64,000 nt of DNA from Phaseolus vulgaris (lineage: Eukaryota > Streptophyta > Magnoliopsida > Fabales > Fabaceae), in NCBI RefSeq assembly GCF_000499845.2, contig NC_023755.2, positions 3,524,087-3,588,086 on the forward strand, given 5' to 3'. Under the pieces are notes generated by a model. That model did not search any database and was not told the origin of the DNA. It worked only from the letters and a program-made list of their open reading frames with translations. The position numbers and the translations under genes were made by a program. Below are positions 1 to 12,079 of this stretch, one piece after another (position 1 is the first letter of the stretch; each line of letters opens with the position of its first letter).

Positions 1-1394
1 TTCTCAATCAATAGATTGAGTCCACTAAGCAGACTGATGTTATGAAACACAATGTGAGTATTATTTGGACTTGTAGTCACTTCCGACTAATCCCATGAAT
101 ATTCTTGACCTAAGTTACTCCTAACTTAACGAGTACTCTTGATATAATCCACCTATGACTTAATAAGTATTATTTTGGCTTGCAACTCCTATCAGTAATG
201 CCCCAAGTGAAAAGAAAATATTTTTAATAGGAACATTCAAGTATAGCTAGAAGACCTATTATGCACCCCTTAATTTAAGCAAAACATTAATCACCATTAC
301 TAACTAATTACATAATGAATTTTTACTATTGATGAAACCTTATTTGAGTAATCCAAATATCACCATGTGGTATAACAACAAATATTTTGCTTCTTTATTC
401 TACTCACATGTTTGCTCATAATGAACTTTTGGAGACCAGCTCCCTTAGTAGACATCAAAATGTTTCGACCAAAAATTGAAAAGATGTTTGACCTAAAATA
501 TTTTATATTTCTTTTTTCTTTACTTATGTTGACATCTTCTATTTTATAATCATTCTCAAAGTTATAATTAGATTTAAATTTGATTTATAATCCATGACTA
601 ACAAATAATTTATTAATTGTACCATTATATTGATTGGTTATTTTAAAAAAATGAATAAATTTTTTATTCTCTTTACCACTTGAATGGAGTTTTATACCCA
701 ACGTGTGTTAGTTTCTCTTTGTGTAATATATTTCTTTCTAATAACTTCATACCTTAATAAAGAAAATAAATCAATATAATATAAGACATTATATTTACTT
801 AATATATATATATATATATATATTTTGTCTAGTTGTATTTTTTTTTAACAAAAATTGCCATATTCACATAAAGAGCACTAAGTAAAAGTTGAATTTTGAG
901 CTAAATTGCCATATTCACATGTTGGTTTATTTATTAAAATACTAATGACTGCATATGGAATTGTGGAGGAGATGCACCTATTATTTTTCTCCAAATTGGA
1001 ACATATTTTTTCATACATATCATTTTCCACTTACACCTTATTCTACACATACTTTTTTTTATTAATTTCTTTTACACTTACCTCACCATCATATCAATTA
1101 GGTTAACTTTAAATTATAAGAATTTTCGGTATTCACTTTATTTCTATTTTTTTTTTTATAAAAATATTTCATGTTAGGCATCATTATACAATTTGATATC
1201 TCAAGTAACAATAATCATCTACCATCACATGAAAAAAAGTATTATTAAAAAAAAGAAAAAAAATATAAAAATATGGAGGAGTAGGCCAAAATCCATATGT
1301 TAACAAAAACTATACATAGGTAGACTATACATATTCATAAATAATTCTAAGAACATATTAGATGGAAGTATATTATACCAATGAAATGATTCTC
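1..1394. other. AT-rich intergenic DNA, no gene seen
   Basis: Very AT-rich sequence with a (TA)n run near 803-822. The longest reading frames are short and low in complexity, and none resembles a known protein. I see no gene here. Confidence 0.6.
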
Positions 1395-1745
1395 TATGAA
1401 TAAATCATAAATTAGCCAACTTATCTGCATACGCATTCACTTTACGAAAAAATATGAGTAATTCTAAACCTAATTTTCCCACAGTCATAAGACAAGTATT
1501 TTATCGATTACGAAACATCCACAGAACATTAGTCCTAACAGTGATCGTAGCACAAACCAATGCAGAATCACATTCAAGCTAGGCATTAATAAGCCCCATC
1601 TTTTGAGTTTCCTTCATAGCATGTATAACTAAATAAAACTCAGCAATCATAGCAGTCTGAACTTCAAGAAACGCAGAGAAAACACCAATAAATTTCTTCC
1701 AATGAAAAATACATTCATAAGTAACAAAATCAGGATATCCTTAGC
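1395..1745 (-). pseudogene. Decayed RNase H domain fragment (retroelement type)
   Basis: Read on the minus strand, one frame gives a stretch resembling the plant RVT_3-type RNase H domain found in LINE-like elements and their orphan copies. It has an AEFYLVIHAM-like helix, then LECDSALV with the conserved acidic residue in the ECDS context, then the terminal NAYADKLANL motif. At least two in-frame stops interrupt it, and no upstream reverse transcriptase is recognisable. It is a dead fragment, most likely from a non-LTR retrotransposon. A standalone RNase H-like pseudogene would look the same. Confidence 0.65.
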
Positions 1746-4339
1746 AGAGCTTTATTTCTATTTTTATTTTAGTTAATTAATTTCAATAAAAAGAATTTTG
1801 TATTAGACGAGATTAGTCGTTTTTCAAAAATTTAAAACAACACTGTTTATTCTCTTATTATCTACATTCCTCATTTTATTTAATATTTAATTTTTTTAAG
1901 TATATATTTATTATAAAGTAAAATTGAAAATTCATAAAATATTTTTTAATTATTTTATTACAAACAAGAAAAGTTATGAAAATTATTTATTTATTAAAAA
2001 AATATATAATCAGTAAAAAATTATACTAATAAATATTTTTAGAAAATGGATATGTATACAATTTTTTTTTGACTTTCTAATTTTGATTTGACAACAATAC
2101 CGTGATTACGTTATTCTTAATAACTTCAAAGATTAAAGCAATAGAAAAAACTTTTATATAATAATTTCATCTTATATGATCACTCAATCATTTTGATAAG
2201 ATTTCTGAACCATTCATATATGATTTCTGAGCTACTCTTATATTCATCGTCTTTATATAACTCTTGTCTTTTCAAATTAACTAATGTCTCATTCTTATAA
2301 AATTTTTGTCCTTTTTATATATGATCGATAGTACAATTTTTATAAGACTTTCGTCCTTTATGTAAAGTTGAAGAATTGTCTTATAGAACTTTGAGTCCTT
2401 ATAATTTTATGAGAATTCCATATTTAAAATATTTAAGTAAATATATAAATTATAAATTCAATTTCTTTTCATTTCATGTCACATTTTAATATAAAAACAT
2501 AACACATACCTTGGCAGTGTCACTTACATGACTGTTGAAGAATGATATGAACCATTCAAAATAATTAAAACCTTGAATAAATGAACTAACAAATGAAAAT
2601 TAAAGTGTTAAACATGGGTTTTTTTTACCAAAAAGATGTATAAATTAATTTATATATAAACTAAATTTTAGTTTATGAAAAAATAATTTTTACTTTTCTT
2701 TTAAAAATGTTACAGAAAATGTATTCAAATAAACTCTTCATATATAATTTCCATTCAACCAATCAAATCCACTTTTAAGGAATTGTTTTTATTACATAAT
2801 ATAATATGATTACTGAACAGTTTTATCTTCAAGCATGTGACAAATTGATTGCAGATCTATGAATATGAAAAATTATTTGTCAAGAAAAGACAGTGGCATA
2901 AACATTTTCTGGTAGGTAGAAAATGAAAAGTGCCAAAAAGTCTATTAAATAAAATCATTAAGTAGGGTTCATTGTGCCTGTGTGAGAAGGTGCTTTGTGC
3001 AACTAAGAGTGTAAATAAAACTTAATTACAATAGCAAAAAATGTACTTAAAGGAAAAACAACAATGAATTGCATAATTATTGTAATGTACATAATTATAC
3101 ATGATTAGGATTATATTTTATGCTGAAAGCACCCTAAGAATTTTAGTTTTTGTTTGTCTAAAAAATGGAAGTAGGGTGAAGAAAAAAAAGTGAAACATGG
3201 AAATTGAAAAAGGAAGAAAGGTAAAAGAAAGTTTTGCAATGAAATTATTTTATACAATTTTTGTTTTAGAATATTGGTGAAGAAAAACAAAGAAATAGAT
3301 ATTCATGGCTACATAATCAATATGTCTTAAATTGTGAAATAAAAGTTTGTTTTTAACTGTTATAGTTAATTATGATATCTATTAATCAATTATGATTATG
3401 AAAGTCTGTATTTTTTTTCCATTTCATTTAATAATAATATCAATAATGTTGAATTTCATTTTATTTCGTTCTCATTTATCTTGAATCACACCATTTTTTA
3501 TTGTATTTTTAAACTTTTTTCTTAAATTAAAATTAACTTATATTATAAAAATTAAAATTTATAAAAGTTATATAAGAGATTGACTTTACAAATTAATGCA
3601 TGTCTAATTCATTAACCATCTAGTCAAATATTAATTTTAGTGTTTTTTTTTATGTGTTCGTTGCATTGTAAAAAATATTGAAATGATTTGTTTATATTAT
3701 ATAATTTCACTGTTACTCAATATTTGTATGGAATGTGAATGTACCATGTAACGTATGAAAAATAACATATAATATAATATAAAAATATTATATTATTATT
3801 ATTCAACTATCTTTTGAAATTTATAAATAGAAAAGATATATAGCTTATTTTCATAAAAAAAATTATCTCACTACCATTATCTTTTCTATATTCTGCAAAT
3901 AGATTTTGGTTTTTAAATTCAGAAGAAGTAGAAAATTAACAAAGAAAAGAAGAACATTATCCAATCAAATTTGTAAACAGATAAATTTAATTTCGTTATT
4001 CTTAAAGAGTTTCTACGGAAAAGAATTTCTATATTCTAAGGATTTTTTTAATTGGATTTTGTATATAGAATAATGTTGCTTAGGATTTTAAGATAAAATG
4101 GAACTTGTACTGATAGGATTTGCACGACCAATCGAGAGTTAAGGAGACTCGATCCAAATCAATTGCCATAATCAATAACGAAATTTAAGTAATATCCAAC
4201 ATCAATTAATCTACTTTTATTATACCCAGTAACATCAAATGGCCCACTATAATTATATAAATAAACACATATCTCAAAGGATCATGTATGCAATCATCTA
4301 ATACTAAATACTGAATGTCAAATGCCAAAGTTTGACTTG
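1746..4339. other. AT-rich intergenic DNA, no gene seen
   Basis: No credible coding frame on either strand. Around 2170-2410 there is a loose, degenerate repetition of a motif like ATAAnACTTTnGTCCTTTAT, which may be an old tandem array. The rest is unstructured AT-rich sequence. Confidence 0.5.
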
Positions 4340-4742
4340 CACTACAAGAAAATGATGAAATAGAAACCAATTTTTAGAGACCAAAATAATTAGTTGCAAT
4401 AGTAACTAAATTAGAGACCATTTTGGAAACTAAAACAAAAATTGGTTTCTAAATTAGTTTATATTATTTTCTATAATTGTTAAATAGTTTCTAAATTGAT
4501 CTCTAATTAGCAACCAAGGTTTTAGAGACTAAATTTAAAAACTAAATAATTGGTAGATAAAACATTAATTGCTAATTAGATACCAATTTATAAACTATTT
4601 AACAATAATAGAAAATAATAGAAACTAATTTAGAAACCAATTTTTGTTTTAGTTTCTAAAATGGTCTCTAATTTAGTTAATATTGCAACTAATTATTTTG
4701 GTTTCTAAAAATTGGTTTCTATTTGATGATTTTCTTGTAGTG
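4340..4742. mobile_element. Non-autonomous CACTA-type MITE, intact, with 3-bp target duplication
   Basis: The element begins CACTACAAGAAAA and ends with its reverse complement, TTTTCTTGTAGTG. That is the terminal signature of plant CACTA (En/Spm) DNA transposons. The flanking trinucleotides are TTG at 4337-4339 and TTG at 4743-4745, matching the 3-bp target duplication of this superfamily. The two halves are long inverted repeats of each other; for example, the TAGAAACCAATTTTTAGA block near the left end reappears inverted near the right end. The whole 403 bp could fold into one hairpin. It has no coding capacity and would need a transposase supplied from elsewhere. Ends and duplication are read directly from the sequence; superfamily assignment rests on the terminal motif. 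Confidence 0.9.
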
Positions 4743-5117
4743 TTGAGCGTCTTTTGCATATATTATCTAAGTCTGGAATTCAAGGAAAGGAGAAGTGGAA
4801 GAGCGAGAGTAGTAGGAATTCGTTCGAGAAGAAGGAGTAAGGTGTATACCGACCAACCAAAGTGGTTCAATCCTTCTCTTGGTTCCAATCTCATTCGAAA
4901 ACAGAACTAAAGTTTGAGTCACAACTATAAAAAAAAATATACATAAAAGTTTTTTAATAAAGGAACAAGTTTTTTTTCTCAATCAATGTCTCCAAACAAC
5001 ATTGAAATAAGAACAGATAAAAAAAATTCTTAATACTTCTTGAAAATTTAATGTATGTTCAAGTTAACACTAAGTGTGATATTGCTTTTATAGGAGAAAT
5101 GCTAGGAATATATCAAA

Positions 5118-6480
5118 AGTGTAACACCCCATAATTTACATATAACTATTACAATACCGGTTCTACATATTTCTATACAAGCTTACAATTTTTCAAAATA
5201 TTCCTAATACGTGATTAGGACATATAGAAATACAAATATTTACAATATAAGTTTCAAAATCAACGCCTTAAAACTCTTCTGATCCTCAGACACCTGTAAG
5301 ATCATCTGCTCGTGTACGTAGTACAGTCATCGCAGTTCAAACACAACAAGAAAAGCAAGGGTAAGCTAGTGAAAATAGAATTTTATAATATACGCAATTA
5401 AATCAAAAGAGAAAACCAAGTTACATGATCAATTTCTCAAATTATACAATTTTCTTCAAATTCCAACATTAAAACAATCACATAGATCTCACATGGATCT
5501 ACCCATCCAAGATATTCAACAAACAACGTCTTTCGGAAGACCCGTATTAAGTAAGTCCTACCAGAGACTAACACCTGATCCAAAGATTACCAGCGAATCC
5601 AACAGAAAGGATCAGGGTAAGTTCAATACAACCCAAGTCGTGCATCTCATATGTCACGGTGTGCATGAACTCCCCCATCAGCTTCTCACCACTTGATATC
5701 TTAGTCTATGTGACTTAAATCATCAGTGAAGCTCGGAGATCTCTGTTACCACATAGGCATCAATACTTAATACACAGCAAACATCAGTCCATACATTATC
5801 CCAAATGTATGAATTCAATTCCATATCATTCCGTCATACAATATCATTCAAAAATTGATCCACAATATTCAAAATTCTATTTGACATGAAAAAAATAACA
5901 CTTTAATACTAAATCATCAAAATATAATATTTTTTACAAATTTAAATAATATACAAACAAACAACCCAATATATAAACATACAACATTCCTGCAAGAGAA
6001 ATTGAATATTGGGACCACGTCCCTTCCGCATTCAGATCTTCTATCCTAGGGTGCTATTAAAAATTAAATTTAGCTTCCCTTACCTCAATTGCTTGCTTTC
6101 CAAGCAACTTTTAGAATTTTATTCTCCACCGTTTGGATAAGCTTCAAGATTTACGGGCCTAATGCAAATTATTCAAACAGAACAAAATTTCAGTATATAA
6201 TAGAATAAGTTGAGAGGATTAAACTTCTCAACTGACCCCACCAAGATTGATGACTAAATCCTACGAAAAAACAGAGAACAAAGGATATTTAGAGTAAAAA
6301 TGAACTTACTCTGTTTGAAAATCTGATCGGGTAGAAATGTTCCTTAACTCACCAGCTACAACGTGGTATGATCAGATTCTAAAATAGATGAAGATTGGGA
6401 GAGAAATTAAGAGAGAGGGAGAGAAGAGAATTGGAGAGAGAATGGAGATAAAGAAGAATAATGTGTGCAGGGGTTTTGTT
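5118..6480. repeat. Probable LTR-retrotransposon-derived sequence
   Basis: The stretch starts with TGTAACACCCC, a start I associate with many plant LTRs. It continues through about 1.3 kb of less AT-rich, non-coding sequence to a GA-rich block around 6395-6460. It looks like a degraded LTR, possibly solo. I could not define the right end or a target duplication, so type and borders are uncertain. Confidence 0.35.
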
Positions 6481-6714
6481 TTTTAAAAAAACATGTTGTT
6501 ACAAAAAGTATCATAATCCACAAAATAAAATAAAATAATGAAATATCTTCAAAATAAATAAGGATTATAAGTTTACATACAAACATTATGATGATTTGAA
6601 AAAGAAGATGCAAAAATTCAAAAATTTTGGATGCATGAACTTTAGAAAGTCTACTTTAGGCTATATCTTCCCTTTAGAAAGGGAGTTATCTTAGAGTAAA
6701 ACAATTATTACATT

Positions 6715-7055
6715 ATTCACTATGAAGCATGATTTATTGATTGAAACTAAACTACATTACAAGCTAAATTGTCGAAGAATTTTAATCATGGTCTTAAAGT
6801 TATTTTGACATACCATTGAAAATATTTTACATAATTTGAATATAATATTCTTCTCCAACAATAATGAAATTAAAAGTTAAAACAAACATAAACATTAAAT
6901 TTCTAGTTATTAGAAAACACATGAAGATGAAGAGAGGATTAGTCGCTATGAAAAACATAGTCATAAAATCTGTAATTATTGATCCCTTAACAAAAGAATT
7001 GTTTGTTAGAGTGTTTCCTAATCATATAATTTATATAGGTCTTACTAGTTAATAA
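6715..7055 (+). pseudogene. Ty1/copia RNase H C-terminal relic
   Basis: The plus strand, read in more than one frame, shows the end of a Ty1/copia polyprotein: a degenerate NNN block where the SKN-type motif sits, a KFLVIRKH strand, and a DPLTKEL motif (family consensus ADPLTKGL) at about residues 40-46 of the 6864-7052 frame. It ends IIYIGL, like the usual MGL ending. The upstream part has frame breaks and stops. No intact reverse transcriptase or LTR is attached. This is a dead fragment. Confidence 0.7.
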
Positions 7056-8421
7056 TAATATCTACCTTTTATTGTATATGACTGCCCACATTAAGTTTGT
7101 CATGAAAGGATTCATATTGAATTAATAAAATATTTTACTAAGAAAGCATTACATATTGTACTATAGTGAAGAAAATATTTAATAACAATTATTAATATAT
7201 ATAATTACTTTTTAGTAAATAATATACCACTCTATGATAATAACTTGTAATGGTTATGCCGCTCATGAATAGAATTGAAGTAATTCAAATAAGGTTTTTA
7301 TTTTTATTACTACTTTTTGTTTAGATGGAAGAGTAACTTTTCCCTTTGTGAAGTAACTTAATAAAATGATAAGTTATCTCTTCTCTGATTAATAGTTATA
7401 TATTGTTTTGACCAGTTTAAAAATTAAGATTAAAATTAGTTTATATACATTTTTTTATTAAAATATTTTTTAAAAATAAAATTGTGACAAAATTCTAAAT
7501 TTCAAAACGAAAGTAACTACAAATTTTGTTTCTTAACTGAGACTTATGTACCACATCATTTAAGAATCAGAATCAAAATCAATTTATATACATATATTTT
7601 TTATAAGAATAAAATTGTTTAATTAACCCTAAAATACTATATCAACCTCAATACTTTCTTTTTACTTTTCTTTGAATGTAGTAAGAGATTACTGATTTTG
7701 TTTGTTTTGAATGTAATAATAGTGAGTTGGTTGTGGCAGTGGAAGTGCATGATGAACTCACATGCAGAGAGGGGCCACTTGGAATGTGAATGACAGAGCA
7801 AGGATGGGAGAGGCTCCACCACAACTTCATGCCATCTCTTTCCTACTATTTTCTATAACATTCTCTTTTCAACACCATTCATTTCTTCTTTCATTATTTT
7901 ACATCTTACACTAATTTCCAATGCCAGAAAACACTTCTCTTGTAGCAGTTAATGGGATCAGAACAGCACCATGTGCCCCCCAGGTGGTGGTTGAGCACCA
8001 TTATTAATCTTCTCCATCTTCATTTCACAACTTCAACAATAAACATAGGAAACAGTGATGAACTACTTTTTATGTGTGAATATATAGAAAATTAAAGAGT
8101 GGAACAGTAATGAAATCATTATCAATATCTTTTACATTATGTGACAGAGAAGCTTGCATACAAAACAAGAATAATTTTGAAATTAGCTTCAGCTTTTCAC
8201 CAAAACATGAATTCCTTCCTTCAAAACCCTTGTTCTGTTGTGCACGTGATCTCAAACTGCATCAACATCACTTCTTTTTCTTTTTGTCCCTTTCATCTTT
8301 CTCACTACAACATTATATTACACCACTTAAAAAACAAACACCGAAACATTTTACTATTACACCAAAATTCACACTTGTATCCATAATCGAATCGGGTACT
8401 TAATCGGGTCACCCGCAATAA
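7056..8421. other. Gene-free stretch and 3' flank of the DRT100-like gene
   Basis: No gene is recognised. The part from about 7720 to 8000 is less AT-rich than its surroundings but has no convincing reading frame. The last few hundred bases before 8422 probably hold the 3' untranslated region of the adjacent minus-strand LRR gene. Confidence 0.5.
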
Positions 8422-9525
8422 CTAGCAAGTCTTCAACGGGTTCCCACACAAGCAATCGTTGAACCCAAACGACGACGCTTCAAGGTGATCAAAGGGTTCT
8501 CCGACTGGAATGGATCCGCACAGATGGTTGTGACTGAGATCCAAATGCCCGATATATTTAGCGGATGCCAAGGATTCGGGTACCCGACCCTTTAAATTGT
8601 TGTAAGACAAATCCAAAGCCATGAAATAGGAGTGTGACCCGAAAACATCGGGTATGGATCCTTCGAACCCGTTTCGGCTAAGGTTCAAAATACCCATTCC
8701 GCCGTTACTCAACAAACTCTCGGGGATTAAACCCTTCAGAGAGTTGCTATCCAGATTAAGCACGGAAAGAACCGGCATTTTGCCAAGCTCAAACGGAACC
8801 GAACCGGTCAAGCGGTTCACGGACAGGTCCAAGTCCGCGAGCCGGTAAATCTTGGAGATTGAAACCGGTATTGAACCGGTTAACTGGTTCCGGTTCAGCA
8901 TTGCTCGGCTCAGCATTGCAAGGTTCCCGAAATTCTTGGGAATCTCGCCGGTGAGAAGGTTGCTGCTGAGGTCGAGGTGTTTGAGTGAGGTGAGTTGGGT
9001 GATTGAAGGGGGAATTTTCCCGGTGAGGGCGTTGTCGGCGAGGTTGAGGACGGTGAGGCGGTTCAGTCTGCCGATGTCGCCGGGGATCTCGCCGGAGAGT
9101 TTGTTTCCGATGAGGTCCAGGATGCGGAGGGAGGAGAGGCCGGTGATGCAGGCGGGGATATCGCCGGCGATGTCCTTCCAGTCAGCGACGACGAAGGTGG
9201 TGAGGGTGTCGATGCCGCAAATTGCCGGCGAGAGTTTTCCGGTCATGTAGCCGGAGCGGCCGGATTTCTCGAAGATAGGGTCCTCCGACTCGCCGCGGAG
9301 GTTGACATCGGTGACGCGGCCGGTGGCGGCGTCGCAGCTGACACCGTACCAGTTGACGCAGCAGTTGGAGCCAGTCCACGAGTTGAAGAGGCCGAGGTAG
9401 GGCTCGTTCAACGCCTGCCGGAAGCCAAAAAGTGCCTCCCTGTCCGACGGCGAGCAACCTGTGGCGACGGCGACTGCGGCGGCGATAATGGCCGCTGCTA
9501 ACAGGAGGAACGAGTGGCGTGCCAT
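8422..9525 (-). CDS. DRT100: DRT100-like secreted leucine-rich repeat protein
   Basis: Intronless 367-residue protein. Residues 1-23 are a hydrophobic Ala-rich signal peptide ending before the CSPSDREAL start of an LRRNT_2 cap. The cap has a paired cysteine (NCC) and the WYGVSCD motif at about 54-66. Roughly ten plant-type LRRs follow (LxxLxLxxNxLxGxIP), and the C-terminal cap has two cysteines (NDCLCGNPLKTC). There is no transmembrane segment and no kinase, so the product should be secreted or apoplastic. The layout and the LRR-preceding segment (GKLSPAICGIDTLTT) match the DRT100 family. That family was named from complementation of E. coli repair mutants; its true role in plants is unclear. 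The gene is much more GC-rich than its surroundings, especially in the 5' half. The ATG is the first in frame and directly precedes the signal peptide. Confidence 0.92.
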   Translation of the reverse strand: MARHSFLLLAAAIIAAAVAVATGCSPSDREALFGFRQALNEPYLGLFNSWTGSNCCVNWYGVSCDAATGRVTDVNLRGESEDPIFEKSGRSGYMTGKLSPAICGIDTLTTFVVADWKDIAGDIPACITGLSSLRILDLIGNKLSGEIPGDIGRLNRLTVLNLADNALTGKIPPSITQLTSLKHLDLSSNLLTGEIPKNFGNLAMLSRAMLNRNQLTGSIPVSISKIYRLADLDLSVNRLTGSVPFELGKMPVLSVLNLDSNSLKGLIPESLLSNGGMGILNLSRNGFEGSIPDVFGSHSYFMALDLSYNNLKGRVPESLASAKYIGHLDLSHNHLCGSIPVGEPFDHLEASSFGFNDCLCGNPLKTC

Positions 9526-9564
9526 TGAGTGTGGTTTAGTTGAGTGTGTTTAAATGAGGTTTGT

Positions 9565-9572
9565 TATATATA
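9565..9572 (-). promoter_or_regulatory. TATA box of the DRT100-like gene
   Basis: TATATATA lies 40-47 bp upstream of the ATG at 9525. With normal TATA-to-start spacing the 5' leader would be only about 10-20 nt, which is very short for a plant mRNA. The spacing is seen; the start site is inferred. Confidence 0.6.
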
Positions 9573-9599
9573 GATGTTGAGTGACCAAACTGCCCCTGA

Positions 9600-10800
9600 T
9601 GCAGTGCTATTATTACAGTCGGTGGTGAGTGTGGATTTTGGGAGTGTTGTTATCAAACTTTCAGTGCAATGCACATGCTATTTCTCTTGGGGGTGACATG
9701 GTGGGTTCGCCTTCATGGTTGGTTAGGTTTTTGTGTCCAATTATTGGGGTTTTGTACTTTTATTTTAAGAAAAATAAATTGATATTTTAGAAATGTAAAT
9801 TGAATTGAATGATTTTAGAATAGTAATATTATTTGTTACAAAATACATAACTTTTTTGAATTAATCACATTTAAAGTAAAAGGAACGCCAATAAATAATT
9901 TAAAAATGAACTTTTTTTTACATAAAATTTATTGAAAATGGTAAAATTGAAAGAGATGTTTATTAAATAAGAAGTGGGTTAGGGTTTGTGTTTTGTGTCC
10001 ATTAGAGTTTTATTTTAAACAAAAACTGGTACTTTTAGAACTTTTGGAATAAAAACCGTATTAAAAAATTTTATTTTGTTTAAATAATAAATGAAAATGG
10101 TACTTGTATTAGTCTTTTACACTACTTTTATTAATTTAGAATATTCTTACACCGCATATGGGTGCTATCATTGTAGGAGTAAAGATTGAACTTGGTGATT
10201 AAAGTAACTAAGGTGCTTGTGGAGATATAGTAAAAATATATTCAAAGCAAGATTTAAAATGCTTATTCCAATTAAACAAAAATATATATATATATATTTA
10301 AAAAAAATTGTAAAATTTGATTTAAAAATTCATAAAATGCTATAATTAATTGGTATAAGCATTTTATGATTTAAAAAATTGTAATTAAAAGATTTAAAAA
10401 AATTTGACATATTGAAACATTTTAATTAAAATTAAGAAGAATTTTTATGAATACAAGTTGGTAATTTTTTTTATTGCTTGAAAATTGTTAAAGCTCATTC
10501 AAGTTTGCATTTATCACGTTATGTATAATAAACAAACAAAATGATCATTATCATTTACAACTTAATCGATTAAGAATCAAATTGTAACTGAGTACATGCA
10601 CAATATTAATTGATTACAAAGATATGCATAATTGGTTATGTTGGGCATGGTAATCGATTGTGGCATGTATTGTAACCAATTAAGAATGTCTTCTTAATCG
10701 GTTGTGTAGTTTATCAAACTACTTCCAAGTTGAAACACAACAACATTCAAACCCCATGCACATTCAAAATTAAATTTCCATGAAAGGGGATATTGGTAAT
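9600..10800. other. AT-rich intergenic DNA upstream of the DRT100-like gene
   Basis: No gene seen. Between 10560 and 10700 there are several TAATCGATTA-like and TAACCAATTAAG-like words that look like remains of a dispersed repeat. A (TA)n run lies near 10281-10299. Confidence 0.5.
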
Positions 10801-10822
10801 TGACCATCTATGTCAAACTTTC

Positions 10823-11014
10823 CACCCAAATGACCACACTTGAGAGGGGGTGCTTCCTCATTCTCCCCTATCCTTTCTTTTTACACAAATCACCTTAAAA
10901 TCACCCCGCCAAAATTTTCACCCAAATGACCACACTTCAAAGGGGATGCTTCCTCATTCCCCATTTCCTTTCTTTTTACACAAATCACCTCAAATTCACC
11001 CCACAAAACTACTA
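10823..11014. repeat. Two-copy tandem duplication, 96-bp unit
   Basis: The unit starting CACCCAAATGACCACACTT at 10823 is repeated from 10919 with a few substitutions and runs to about 11014. Both copies contain GGTGCTTCCTCATTC-like and CTTTCTTTTTACACAAATC blocks. No gene lies in it; the apparent reading frame across it is just the repeated unit. Confidence 0.85.
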
Positions 11015-12079
11015 TACCTTTTAAACAATGCAACAACCCAAACCAAACATAATGCTATTAAATTTATTGTTAGGTTATGGATGAATAACAAACGAAAATG
11101 AGAAAAAAAACACATTATTCATAAAAGAATCATAATAAATATGATAAGATATTTTTCTTAACAAAATAATCTTTATTTTTTTTTATTTTGTATTCTTTAA
11201 ACTTCTTATTCGTAAGAATTAATTCTTGTATTTTTAAGTGTAAATAGTAATGTTTAAATCCAACTTAGTTGATCTTTCTCAAGCACAATGAGACATCAAA
11301 AGAGGGAGCCTATAACAAGGAAAAGATAAGCAAGAAGAAAATAAGACAAGCCTCATAGAAGCTCAATTAAAGCTTCTAATTCTCGACTAAGAAGGAGCTT
11401 TGGAAAGGAAAGGAAAACATGCTCTTAAGATGGCAGGAAAATCATAAACCAAGCATGAGAATCACCTCCTTCAAATTTGACCAACTAAAGATCTTTTTAG
11501 ATTTATTTTTTAATTTTGACTTTCAATATTCACTCTCTTTTCTCCTTGAATTTTCAACCAACACTTGGAGAGTTATTGATCTAGGATTTCCATTTCTTTT
11601 ATGTGCATTTACGTGTCATTTTGTAAATTGATTTTTGAATGACTTAGGTTATAAACAATTCTCTTTCTGGAAATCACTTTTGACATATATGAGATATTAA
11701 ATTTGTGAGACACTTGTGAAAGTGATATTGTACTTTGAGTTTGATCTTAAAAAAGAGTTAAGTGGCAATTCTACATGAGATTTATACGGATATGAAGAAA
11801 TCTCTTCCATCTTAAGGTGATACTCAACACTTCTTCACATTTTTTTCCTTATATTACTCATTGTCATATTCATTTATTCTTTTAATCATTGTCTTTTGTT
11901 AATTGTTTGAGTTCAATTGTTAAGTTCTTGTGTTTCTCTTGAAGTCCTATAATGAATAAAATATTTAATTCAAATTTTTTATGACATATAATTAAAAAAA
12001 AAGAGTAAATATGAGATTCATAGTTATTACTTGAATTTAATTTCTTCTTGATATTTTGAGCTTCCAATTTGATCTTTAT

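Noticed and set aside
5493..5696. 67-residue frame in the presumed LTR region
   Set aside because: It resembles no protein I know and sits in repeat-like non-coding sequence.
7735..7830. Possible microRNA precursor in the GC-richer patch downstream of the LRR gene
   Set aside because: I could not match any known plant microRNA or find a convincing hairpin arm pair by eye.
8654..9457. Long open frames on the plus strand (8654-8848, 8852-9250) and a second minus frame (9182-9457) over the LRR gene
   Set aside because: They overlap the DRT100-like coding sequence in other frames and arise from its high GC3. They have no domain of their own.
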